64,000 nt of DNA from assembly GCF_900009145.1 (NCBI RefSeq), contig NZ_LN889801.1, forward strand, positions 1-64,000, written 5' to 3'. The position numbers were made by a program, and so were the translations under genes. This document shows positions 17,954 to 25,448 of the stretch, piece by piece (positions within the stretch are counted from its first letter, which is position 1; each line of letters begins with the position of its first letter). This DNA is from Planktothrix tepida PCC 9214. GTDB lineage: Bacteria; Cyanobacteriota; Cyanobacteriia; Cyanobacteriales; Microcoleaceae. The notes beneath the pieces were generated by a model, which did no database searches, had not been told where the DNA came from, and saw nothing but the letters and a program-made list of their open reading frames with translations.

Positions 17954-17981
17954 GTAGGGGTAATTCATGAATTACCCCTAC
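17954..17981. repeat. 28-bp perfect palindrome, GTAG...CTAC family
   Basis: GTAGGGGTAATTCA followed by its exact reverse complement. It shares outer bases and length with palindromes at 23205-23232 and 40408-40435 while the centre differs. It lies between two convergent genes and could end transcription from both sides. Confidence 0.75.
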
Positions 17982-18027
17982 AGTAAGGGTTTTAGTCATA
18001 GAGGTTATTACAACCAATTTAGGCTTG

Positions 18028-19152
18028 CTATAGTTTCTTAAAAAAATCTCGAAAATGGGAATGATATAACCGATAATAGATTTCATTATTAATCATTTCA
18101 ATTTGCAGAAATTCGATCCAATTTTCTAAGATTAATTCAATATCATATTCATCCTCATTGAATTGTTGGGCGATCGCTTCTAGGGTAATACCTTGCTGAT
18201 TTTGGCTTAAACCTGCAATGATTTTTAATTGTAATTCCGTTGGGTTTCCTGCGGTCATTTGTTGCCAAAGGCTTTGATAATAGGCGGTTAGCCGGGACGG
18301 GGTTATGTGTTGGAATAGATTTGCGGTTTCTGAATGCTCCTGAAGGGGAGAAAAAGAAGATAAATCGGACATCAAAAAAGCAATCCATTCTGAAATATAT
18401 TTAAAGTTATTTTCGCTATTAATTTTGAGCCATTCTAATCCTAGTTCCGGTTGAATTTGCCATCGATTTAAACTTGCTTGAAAGCCAGGATTATGAATAA
18501 AAAGCTGTAAATAAGCTTGAATATCCTGTTGATTTTCTGAGGAATAATTGCTTAAATCTAAGATTTGGCTAGGGGTTTCGGTTAATAACCCCGATTTGAT
18601 TTTTAGATAGGGACGACGGGAGAGAATAAAATAGACTTTTTCGGGTAAATAACGGGGTAAATATAAAAGATTTGACCCGACGGTTTGACGGGTGATGTCA
18701 ATGCGATCAACTCCATCAATGGCAATGATTAACCGTTGTTCGGGGGATAATTTTTCGCTAATTTTTTGTAAAATAATTGAGAATAACCAACCGCCCTGGG
18801 GGGAATCTTCCAGTAAGGGAATATCGGTTAATTGATAGCGATTAATTAACTGATGGCAGAGAGTTTCCAAGGTGCGATCGCTGAAATTCGGGTCTAATTC
18901 TGTTGTCGTAAAAATTAGATCGGGATACAGGTTAAGCAACTGCACCAGAATGGCAGTTTTTCCCATACCTGGATAACCCACCAGGGTAAAATATCCCCGT
19001 GAATAGCGGTTAATAAACTGTTTGATGGCATCAAAAACAAAGTTTCTGCCTGTGAAATTCAGGCGTTTTTGTTGCAAAAATTCCCCCAATTCCGGTGAAT
19101 TGGAATAGGCCTCAAGAGGAGTCGGAGAACGAGAGCGATTAGGATTGATCAT
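18028..19152 (-). CDS. STAND/NACHT-type NTPase without sensor repeats
   Basis: 374 residues. After a short N-terminal tail comes the FTGRNFVFDAIKQFI entry motif seen in cyanobacterial STAND NTPases, Walker A GYPGMGKT near residue 60, Walker B RLIIAIDGVDRID near 145 and ILSRRPYLKI. The C-terminal third is a winged-helix region (LKIIAGLSQNQQGITLEAIA, ending YYRLYHSHFRDFF). The WD40 or TPR sensor repeats that usually follow are absent; the chain stops right after the winged helix. It begins 10 nt after the stop of the WD40 fragment at 19162-19422 and so belongs to the same minus-strand unit as the interrupted NACHT-WD40 gene. STAND NTPases act as switches, often in antiphage defence. Confidence 0.8.
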   Translation of the reverse strand: MINPNRSRSPTPLEAYSNSPELGEFLQQKRLNFTGRNFVFDAIKQFINRYSRGYFTLVGYPGMGKTAILVQLLNLYPDLIFTTTELDPNFSDRTLETLCHQLINRYQLTDIPLLEDSPQGGWLFSIILQKISEKLSPEQRLIIAIDGVDRIDITRQTVGSNLLYLPRYLPEKVYFILSRRPYLKIKSGLLTETPSQILDLSNYSSENQQDIQAYLQLFIHNPGFQASLNRWQIQPELGLEWLKINSENNFKYISEWIAFLMSDLSSFSPLQEHSETANLFQHITPSRLTAYYQSLWQQMTAGNPTELQLKIIAGLSQNQQGITLEAIAQQFNEDEYDIELILENWIEFLQIEMINNEIYYRLYHSHFRDFFKKL

Positions 19153-19161
19153 TCTATTCAG

Positions 19162-19422
19162 CTAATAAAGACCCACAATTTCTAAAATGTGTATCTGCCC
19201 CAAGCTGTCACCCGCCACAATCTTTTGACCATCGGGTGTGAAAGCACAACAGTTAAAGCCACCATCGCCCCAAAAGGTGATCATCTCCTGTCCGGTAGCC
19301 ACATCCCACAGTTTCAGGGTGTTATCGTCTGAAGCAGAAACCAACCACTCCCCTTTGGGACTGATGGCCACTGCCCTTACCCAATCCTGATGTCCGGTGA
19401 GGGTACGACTTGACACTCCCAC
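19162..19422 (-). pseudogene. C-terminal WD40 fragment of the gene split by the IS200/IS605 element
   Basis: The frame holds two WD40 repeats (RTLTGHQDWVRAVAISP, SASDDNTLKLWDVATG, then FNCCAFTPDGQKIVAGD) and the typical ending QIHILEI. The first five residues of the open frame (MGVSS) are encoded by the transposon end, so the apparent start is not genuine. The missing upstream part is at 21157-21639, whose last residues (SLTPPGTGLQ) normally precede RTLTGH in this family. With only two repeats left, the propeller is incomplete even if the pieces are joined, so further deletion of repeats is likely. Confidence 0.8.
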
Positions 19423-19560
19423 CCCTGCGCTACGCTAAAGGGGTGGGATTCTCGTATCTAGTCCAGTCAAGCAGAGACAGTTGAATATACTCTTGTTTGA
19501 CTGTATTCACCGAGTTCAGGGGTGTGCCAAGCACCCCATCAGTTAAACCGGATGAATCCA
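19411..19560 (-). ncRNA. Predicted TnpB guide RNA (omega/reRNA) at the right end
   Basis: In characterised IS200/IS605 elements the guide RNA scaffold overlaps the 3' end of tnpB and the right end, and the guide is the host sequence just beyond it. Here the tnpB stop codon lies in the loop of the right-end hairpin (19417-19448), so the scaffold should fall in this interval. The predicted guide would be the WD40 sequence reading CGTACCCTCACCGG on the minus strand. This is by analogy only; the exact limits were not determined. Confidence 0.3.
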
Positions 19561-20656
19561 TTACAGAAGCATCTCTCTGTAGGTCTAACTGACAAGAAAA
19601 ACCGTCCCATTGAGCTAGGTTTTTCGCAGCATTCAAATCAGAGTTATGGTAGTGACCATTAGGGCAATTGAAATCATGTCGATTTCTTTTACCAATAAAA
19701 CCACAGGTTGAACAGGATTTGGAAGTGTATGGCGCAGGTCTTTTAATTAATTTCAATCCTTTAAGAGCCAACTTATAATTAAGTTTCTGTTCCAAAGAAT
19801 AATAAGACCAATTATGTCGAGATTCACCGGAATCAGAACGAGATTTTTGGCTCTGTTTCATTGTGCTTCGACATCCTTCTAAATCCTCAATAACAACATC
19901 AGCATTATGGTATTCGGCAAAACGAACAATTCGACGGCTGATTGTATGATTGATTGCATCCATCCATCGTCGTTCTTTTTTGTCCCATTTCTTTAATGCT
20001 CGAAACTTTTTAGCTTCTTGAAGTTGTTTTCTTCGTTGTTGAAAATAACGTCTCCGATGCTTAACGCTTTGACCATTAAAGAACTTACCAAAACCCTGTT
20101 TAGGTGCAACTACCGCTAAATTATTCTGTCCTCGGTCACATCCTAATCTTTTCTCCGTCTTAACTTCTGGAACATCCTCAGTAATTGACAGATAGGCATA
20201 CCACTTATTTCGATGTTTAATTAATTTAAAAGAACCCCCTTGAATTGTTCCCTCTAACAATCCGTCTAAAACAGGTTGCCAATGGGGAGATGCAACTTCA
20301 ATGGGAATTCTTTTTTCACCTTTAAGGGTTGGAAAACTAATTGAATAAGTATTCCCTTTTAGGGTTAACTTCCAGTTTTGGTTGTTAACTTCCACAGGAA
20401 GAACTTTATATTGTTTGGTTTTACGACCTGTGGGTGATGTGGTATGTCGGATTACTTGGTTAACAAGGGCAGATTTTAACTCGGACATAATTTTAGCTGT
20501 TGTCATTTTACGCCGTTCTTTAATCGGCAATGACAACAGCTTGTTGGCAACCCGTGTGTTTTCTGCCGTCATTTGCTCAAACACCTGAGCTTTACAACGG
20601 TTGAGATCCACGAATTTCAATTTAATCGTCCGAGTTATTTTTGTCATGTCATCCAT
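19430..20656 (-). CDS. tnpB: TnpB, RNA-guided nuclease of the IS605-type element
   Basis: 408 residues from the ATG at 20656 (MDDMTKITRTIKLKF); the frame is open to 20725, but that stretch overlaps tnpA and lacks similarity to TnpB. RuvC-like residues are all in place: D in LGCDRGQNNLAVV, E in DVVIEDLEG and D in HNSDLNAAKNLA. The zinc-binding region is CSTCGFIGKRNRHDF then CPNGH, so the fourth ligand is His or displaced rather than the usual CxxC. TnpB proteins cut DNA next to a short motif under guidance of an RNA from the element's right end, which helps the element persist. The gene is intact and only 35 bp from the divergent tnpA. Confidence 0.93.
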   Translation of the reverse strand: MDDMTKITRTIKLKFVDLNRCKAQVFEQMTAENTRVANKLLSLPIKERRKMTTAKIMSELKSALVNQVIRHTTSPTGRKTKQYKVLPVEVNNQNWKLTLKGNTYSISFPTLKGEKRIPIEVASPHWQPVLDGLLEGTIQGGSFKLIKHRNKWYAYLSITEDVPEVKTEKRLGCDRGQNNLAVVAPKQGFGKFFNGQSVKHRRRYFQQRRKQLQEAKKFRALKKWDKKERRWMDAINHTISRRIVRFAEYHNADVVIEDLEGCRSTMKQSQKSRSDSGESRHNWSYYSLEQKLNYKLALKGLKLIKRPAPYTSKSCSTCGFIGKRNRHDFNCPNGHYHNSDLNAAKNLAQWDGFSCQLDLQRDASVMDSSGLTDGVLGTPLNSVNTVKQEYIQLSLLDWTRYENPTPLA

Positions 20657-20691
20657 GATAACATAAGGTTGATGAATCGTGTGTATCGACA

Positions 20692-21090
20692 ATGACAGAA
20701 AATCAATATAGAAGAAAAAACACATCAGTTAGTCTGATCAACTATCATTTTGTCTTTTGCCCAAAAAGGAGGAAAAGGGTGTTGGTTAACGGAGTGAGCA
20801 GAAGATTAGAGGAAATTATCTACCAAAAAGCAAAAGAGCTAGAATGTGATGTCCTAGCTCTGGAGATAATGCCTGATCATGTGCATTTATTTATTAGTTG
20901 TCACCCTTTGATTGCTCCACATCAAATTATGTTCAGAATCAAAGGGGCATCATCAAGAATATTAAGAAAAGAATTTCCTCATTTACTTAAACTACCTTCT
21001 TTGTGGAGTCGAAGCTATTATTGTGGGACGGCTGGTTCTGTTTCTAGTGAAACTATCAAAAAGTATATTGCTAACCAAAACTCTCACTAG
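20692..21090 (+). CDS. tnpA: IS200/IS605 TnpA, Y1 HUH transposase
   Basis: 132 residues, full length for the family. The HUH motif is MPDHVHLFISC (about residues 60-70) and the catalytic Tyr lies in ETIKKYIANQ near the C-terminus; LWSRSYYCGTAGSVS precedes it as usual. The enzyme cuts and joins single-stranded DNA at hairpin ends without target duplication. All catalytic residues are present, so the element is probably active or was until recently. Confidence 0.95.
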   Translation: MTENQYRRKNTSVSLINYHFVFCPKRRKRVLVNGVSRRLEEIIYQKAKELECDVLALEIMPDHVHLFISCHPLIAPHQIMFRIKGASSRILRKEFPHLLKLPSLWSRSYYCGTAGSVSSETIKKYIANQNSH

Positions 21091-21156
21091 CCTTCACTCC
21101 GCCTAAAGGCGGGTATTCTACATCCCACGCTTGAAAGACGTGGGCTTTGAATACGG

Positions 21157-21639
21157 TTATTGTAAGCCTGTACCGGGAGGAGTTAAACTGGGGGTGAGGG
21201 GACGCAAGCAAGGGCTATCCTGAGATTGGCAAGATTGGGTGAGTAGGGATTGAATGGCAGGTAACGTCTGAAAAGGTTGCAACCGTCCCCAGAGTTGGCT
21301 GATCAGTTGATTTGGGTCTTGACGGAGGATATGGGCGGAGAGGGTGAGGGTTTCCTGAAGGCGTTGCAGGGCGGTGTCGGTGTTACGATCAGCGTCGGGG
21401 GCGTTGATTAACCCAGGTTGCGATCGCAGTTGATAATCCTCAATCAGAGAATCAATGCCAAATTCGGGATGGGCAATTTTAGCGGAGAGAAAATCAAAAT
21501 CCGTTAAAATTCGATAGTATTTTTTCAGATTATTATTCTCCAGACTGATGCGAGGAGCTTGCAGTTGAATCCGTTGTTTACTGGGGGAAACGTGCGTAAA
21601 GGATTGGTAAAAATTACGCTTTTTTTTATTCTTCTTCAT
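21157..21639 (-). pseudogene. Middle part of a NACHT-WD40 protein, cut by the IS element
   Basis: From the ATG at 21639 (MKKNKKKRNFYQSF) the frame contains KKYYRILTDFDFLSAKIAHPEFGIDSLIEDYQL, the hinge normally found between the NACHT winged helix and the WD40 propeller, then LQETLTLSAHILRQDPNQLISQLWGRL and SLTPPGTGLQ. The next residues expected are RTLTGH, found on the far side of the transposon at 19408. The start overlaps the end of the NACHT gene by 14 nt in another frame, near a run of eight T, so the two ORFs may be one gene split by a frameshift or two translationally coupled genes. Confidence 0.8.
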
Positions 21640-23080
21640 TGTTGTTATCCTCCCCCTCATTATCATCCCAAAAGCCATCTGTATAGCGATCTAAGAGTTG
21701 GTTCGCTTCTCGTTTAATCACCGTTTGTTTCGAGAGGAAATCCGCAAAACTTTTATGATAAAGGGTATAACAGATTTCGCCTTTGTAGGGATAACTTCTT
21801 AAAAATCCCATCCAATCTTTACTTTTTAAAACGTTCTCCACATCATAAACGGTTTGATTTTGGGTACAGTTTGCGATCGCTTCTGCACTCACAGGTTTAT
21901 TAATTACAGACAGCATCGCTAAAACCACTGCTTTTAAACGGTTTCGCGGTTGATCCATTCCCAACCGTTGCCAATGTTTATAATAATATTCCTCTAACCC
22001 TTTTGGGAGTTCGTTGATCCTTAAATTAGGATAATATCCTTTACTGATGTCGGGCAAAACAAAGCGCAAATACATAAAATTATAATCACTTTTTTCCGTT
22101 AAAACCTCAATAAATTCTTCTTGAGTCATTCCGGCTTTGCTAATCCAATCTTGTAAATTTTGGCAATGTTCAGGATCATGGGTGATAAAACAACGAATAT
22201 AGCCTCGAATATCATTTTTAGTTAACATTTTATATTTTTCCTCCCTGAGATCTAAAATCTGTTCGAGTCCTGGGGCGACAGAAAACCGTTTTTCTTCCTG
22301 AGAATAAGGGCGACGAGTCATCAGGAAATACACATTTTTAGGGAGGGTATAAGGTAAATAAAGCAGGTTTCCAGCACCTTCCTGTTGCACTTCGTCTAAA
22401 GCATCCACCACCAGAACTAATTTTTCATCTTTTAAATCGTTATTGTTAACAGTTTCTAATAATTTCGGTAAATCAAATTGTTCAGCATCTTTGAGGTTAA
22501 ACCGTTGAATCAGTTGTTGACGAAATTCGGTTAAAAATAACTCAGGAGAAGTTCTCCCGCTAGACATATCATTAAAATAATGTATCGTTTGATAATCTAT
22601 TGTATATTTAGCTGCGATCGCACTTTTCCCCATCCCCGGTTCACCAATAATAACAAAATATCCTCGCTCTTTCTGGGTTAAAAATTGCTGAAATTCATCA
22701 AAAACAAATTCTCGACCGTGAAAGTTTTTAACCTTCTCTTCAATTAAAGATTCAAACCCCGTTGTTAACTTTTGGGGAGGATGGGGAATAGGAGGATCAT
22801 TTTGTTGATAAAATTGTTGTCTCAGATATTGATGTAATTTATTAGATTTACCTGCGCCTTTAATTTCCTTTAATTCAGGGAAAATATTATCGAATTTTTC
22901 ATAAATTGATTGCATTCGTTGTTTAATAGCCTCTACACCATATTGAAGATATTTTGCCACAGATGCTTGATCAGATCTTTGTTCTTCCGATGGAAAATAT
23001 TGTAACAAGGTTTCCCTTTCCTTAATTGATAAACCCTGTTTAATTGCAATATTTTTAATAAAAGTTTCCCACTCCATCAC
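21626..23080 (-). CDS. NACHT/STAND NTPase, first part of a NACHT-WD40 locus
   Basis: 484 residues. The N-terminal about 110 residues (MEWETFIKNIAIKQGLS..., YLQYGVEAIKQRMQSIYEKF) form a helical, HTH-like domain often found before cyanobacterial STAND NTPases. The NTPase follows: FHGREFVFDEFQQFL, Walker A GEPGMGKS near 155, Walker B LVLVVDALDEVQ near 215, LMTRRPYSQEE near 255, and a winged helix ending ICYTLYHKSFADFLSKQ near 455. WD40 sensor repeats should follow but lie in a separate frame (21157-21639) broken by the IS element. NACHT proteins with C-terminal sensors include antiphage systems, and the neighbouring restriction enzyme fits a defence setting. An ATG at 23077 is an equal start. 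Confidence 0.85.
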   Translation of the reverse strand: MMEWETFIKNIAIKQGLSIKERETLLQYFPSEEQRSDQASVAKYLQYGVEAIKQRMQSIYEKFDNIFPELKEIKGAGKSNKLHQYLRQQFYQQNDPPIPHPPQKLTTGFESLIEEKVKNFHGREFVFDEFQQFLTQKERGYFVIIGEPGMGKSAIAAKYTIDYQTIHYFNDMSSGRTSPELFLTEFRQQLIQRFNLKDAEQFDLPKLLETVNNNDLKDEKLVLVVDALDEVQQEGAGNLLYLPYTLPKNVYFLMTRRPYSQEEKRFSVAPGLEQILDLREEKYKMLTKNDIRGYIRCFITHDPEHCQNLQDWISKAGMTQEEFIEVLTEKSDYNFMYLRFVLPDISKGYYPNLRINELPKGLEEYYYKHWQRLGMDQPRNRLKAVVLAMLSVINKPVSAEAIANCTQNQTVYDVENVLKSKDWMGFLRSYPYKGEICYTLYHKSFADFLSKQTVIKREANQLLDRYTDGFWDDNEGEDNNNEEE

Positions 23081-23567
23081 CCAGTTCCTCCGTTAGTCGT
23101 TTTTCAATCATAACATCAAAAGCCTTGAAATCAATTTCAGGCTAAAAGCTCCAACCCGTTAAAACGGGTTAAGAAAGACAAGTCTTGAGTTATCTTTAGA
23201 TAACGTAGAGACGCGCCATGGCACGTCTCTACAGCCCGAAATGCAAGTTCAGGGCATGATAACTTAAGTTGACACTAATGTGTCCCACCTCGCCCCCACA
23301 AAGCTGTTTTAACAGGTTAATGAAATTTTGTATTTCATGACCTCACCTAGAATATTAGGTTAGTTTGCTAATTGATATTATATCTAGCAATTGGGATAAA
23401 TTCTTGAAAATTAGCTGAGTTTACACTTTAATTACCTCTTGATTACACCTCAATTACCTTTACACTTTTTACACCTCAAATACATTAATTGCTATACCTT
23501 TTTCTATTGCTAATCCCTAATAAATGGATATGATAAAAATATAGAAAGCAGACCAAGAGGTAACACA
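23081..23567. other. Repeat-containing intergenic region
   Basis: About 490 bp between divergent genes. It includes a CCCGTTAAAACGGG hairpin (about 23155-23169), a 28-bp palindrome (23205-23232) and a string of loosely repeated TTACACCTCAATTACC-like units around 23430-23490. No coding potential or RNA gene was recognised. Confidence 0.5.
23205..23232. repeat. 28-bp palindrome, GTAG...CTAC family
   Basis: GTAGAGACGCGCCA followed by TGGCACGTCTCTAC, one mismatch from a perfect palindrome. It has the same length and outer bases as the elements at 17954-17981 and 40408-40435. Confidence 0.7.
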
Positions 23568-24044
23568 ATGGAATTTGAAAGCCTGAAAGAAATTTTAATG
23601 AAAGATCCCAGAGTGCAAAGATTAATTGCTCAACAAAGTTCTGATAAAAATAAAAATTCCCTAATCCTTCAACCCGGAAACTTACCGTTAAAACAGTTAA
23701 AAATTGCCCAGGTGATGCCCCATTCTATCCGTTTAATTATTCCTTCAAAAGATTGCAATTCTCAACCCATTCCCAACACCGAAAAATATCAGGAAATGGT
23801 CAAACATCGTTTTAGTCAATGGTCTGGAGGCTATACCGATAAATCCGGTGAAGGCGGTTATTGTTCTCAAAGCGGTGGTTTAATGCGGGAAAATATTACC
23901 GAAGTTGAAACCTGGATGACAGAAATGCAACTGTTACAGCATTTGGATGAGTTAGAAGGTTTAATGGCTTTTTTATTAACAGAAATGAACCAAGAAACCC
24001 TGATGCTGATTGTTGATCACTGCGCTGTTTTATTAGCGTTGTAA
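23568..24044 (+). CDS. Hypothetical protein with Gly/Ser-rich centre
   Basis: 158 residues starting at an ATG preceded by AAGAGGTAA. I do not recognise the family. The N-terminal half is mixed helical/strand (FESLKEILMKDPRVQRLIAQQ). The centre has a striking aromatic and Gly/Ser-rich stretch, FSQWSGGYTDKSGEGGYCSQ, followed by an acidic helical C-terminus (EVETWMTEMQLLQHLDELEGLMAFLLTEM). No signal peptide or membrane helix is seen. It is first of four small plus-strand genes (23568-25348) of unknown function on the edge of the accessory region. Confidence 0.65.
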   Translation: MEFESLKEILMKDPRVQRLIAQQSSDKNKNSLILQPGNLPLKQLKIAQVMPHSIRLIIPSKDCNSQPIPNTEKYQEMVKHRFSQWSGGYTDKSGEGGYCSQSGGLMRENITEVETWMTEMQLLQHLDELEGLMAFLLTEMNQETLMLIVDHCAVLLAL

Positions 24045-24157
24045 GGATTATGGGCGAGGTCTTCTCGCCTCTACAGTGACATTTATTTTAGCACTAATTG
24101 ACTCACATCTCAACAGTAAATCAATAGAATTGATTGATAATAACAGGAGGCAAAACA

Positions 24158-24688
24158 ATGATTTTAACAGTCAAAGATGATCAAAATCTTATCCGCAAAA
24201 CTGATAACTTTCTCGAACAGTTAAACGAATTAAAACTCGATGAAAGCTTAAGCTTAATTGATCAATATTTGAGCCAATTTACAGCAACCGAACTCTTAGC
24301 ATCGAAAGAATGGTTAAGACAGGAAAAGTTTTATCGTAAACCGATTTTACAATTAACATCTATGAGTGTGATTGCATTTTTATGGAATCCCAGTGATATC
24401 ACAGAATATCACCGCCATCATAATTATCAAAATGGATTTTCCCATGCTTTTATTAAAGTATTAAAAGGAAAAGCCTTTCATGAAGTTGCAGAAATTGTTG
24501 ATGAAACTAAACCCTTTATTAAACTTCGTCAATGTTATAGCGAAATTGTCAAACCAGGAATGATTACCCAAGTTCAACCCGAACAAGCTCACGCTTTAGG
24601 TAACTTTGGATGTGGACAAATGTTGAGTATTCACCTGTATATTACCCCTGTTAAAAACGTCGATGAACAATTTTGTTTAATTTCCTAA
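24158..24688 (+). CDS. Cupin-fold protein, cysteine-dioxygenase-like
   Basis: 176 residues from the ATG at 24158, chosen because ACAGGAGG lies 7-12 nt before it. A helical N-terminus is followed by a cupin-like barrel: LTSMSVIAFLWNPSDITEYHRHHNYQNG, where the H.HH group fits metal ligands; AFIKVLKGKAFHEV; and VQPEQAHALGN, whose His fits the third ligand. The order resembles cysteine/thiol dioxygenases, which bind iron and oxidise thiols, but the H.HH spacing is not the standard HxH and the substrate is unknown. It may be co-transcribed with the small genes on either side. Confidence 0.55.
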   Translation: MILTVKDDQNLIRKTDNFLEQLNELKLDESLSLIDQYLSQFTATELLASKEWLRQEKFYRKPILQLTSMSVIAFLWNPSDITEYHRHHNYQNGFSHAFIKVLKGKAFHEVAEIVDETKPFIKLRQCYSEIVKPGMITQVQPEQAHALGNFGCGQMLSIHLYITPVKNVDEQFCLIS

Positions 24689-24756
24689 AACTTAGAAGTC
24701 TGGGTGAGATATTCCTCACCCCCAAAAACAAATTACAATCAGAAGGTAAAACTATC

Positions 24757-25023
24757 ATGAAAAACAATAATTTTCAAACAGAATGTACAAGTCCTTTCTG
24801 TCTGTGGGTAGAAGATGTTAAATACCCTAATCAACATTTTGTTTGCTTAAAATGTACCCGTGAACGCTGGATTAATCGTCCCTTTGATTTCACAAATTTG
24901 GTTATTATTGTGAGTGCTATTTCTCTTTTAATCCTGTTAATTGCTCGTCCCCAGTCTCCGCAGCCTCAACCTCCCATTCAACCTAATATTGGAGAAGAAA
25001 CCCTCAATCCTCGTTATCTTTAA
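24757..25023 (+). CDS. Small membrane protein with four-cysteine N-terminus
   Basis: 88 residues from the ATG at 24757 (AGAAGG upstream). Residues 6-35 contain C...FC and CLKC (CTSPFC then FVCLKCTRER), a possible zinc site. One transmembrane helix follows (about 43-63, LVIIVSAISLLILLIA), then a Pro/Gln-rich tail (PQSPQPQPPIQP). The family is not recognised. A longer frame back to 24673 overlaps the cupin gene and is unlikely. Confidence 0.6.
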   Translation: MKNNNFQTECTSPFCLWVEDVKYPNQHFVCLKCTRERWINRPFDFTNLVIIVSAISLLILLIARPQSPQPQPPIQPNIGEETLNPRYL

Positions 25024-25171
25024 TCGTTAATTCTCCTACAGATTGATTAAGAAAAGTATCCAAATTTAAAGCTTAATTGCAATTTCAGTCAAAACTGATA
25101 AAATTTTTCGGTCTAAGTGATAGGGTTAAAGCCATTCAAACATAACGGCTTTAATCTTACTCACCTAGATT

Positions 25172-25348
25172 ATGAACCCTAAACCTTCACAACGCGATCC
25201 CCTAGAATCCGCCGTCACCGCAGCATTAGGCGCGGGTGTAGCCACTTCTTTTGCCGTCAGTCAAGGTCAAAGTCCTTGGGTTGCTCTAGGAATTACAGCC
25301 TTTGCTGCTATTGTTGCGTTAATTTGCGATCGCGCAGGGCTAGTTTAA
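25172..25348 (+). CDS. Small hydrophobic protein
   Basis: 58 residues, MNPKPSQRDPLESAVTAALG and then a hydrophobic, Ala-rich stretch (GVATSFAVSQ, WVALGITAFAAIVALIC) forming one or two membrane helices. It is too short for the usual ORF cut-offs, but the codon use looks like that of neighbouring genes and the frame is flanked by non-coding DNA. The function is unknown; cyanobacteria have many such small membrane proteins. Confidence 0.5.
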   Translation: MNPKPSQRDPLESAVTAALGAGVATSFAVSQGQSPWVALGITAFAAIVALICDRAGLV

Positions 25349-25448
25349 ACCTCACTTTTAACCCTGATCTACAATGGGGGGAACAAACCCTTCTACAAAG
25401 AATTTTGTGGAAGGTTGAAGTTGATGAATAATTTTTCCCCCAAAAACA

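Larger units (their letters stand above)
19411..21155. mobile_element. IS200/IS605-family insertion sequence (IS605 type, tnpA and tnpB divergent)
   Basis: An approximately 1.74-kb element with a Y1 transposase (tnpA, plus) and tnpB (minus) arranged head to head. Both ends carry subterminal hairpins rather than inverted repeats: TCCCACCCC/GGGGTGGGA at 19417-19448 on the tnpB side and CCCACG/CGTGGG at 21124-21144 on the tnpA side. The tnpA side corresponds to the left end; the flank there reads GGCTTACAA on the minus strand. No target duplication is visible, as expected for single-strand transposition. It interrupts a NACHT-WD40 reading frame. The boundaries are good to within about 10 bp. Confidence 0.85.
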
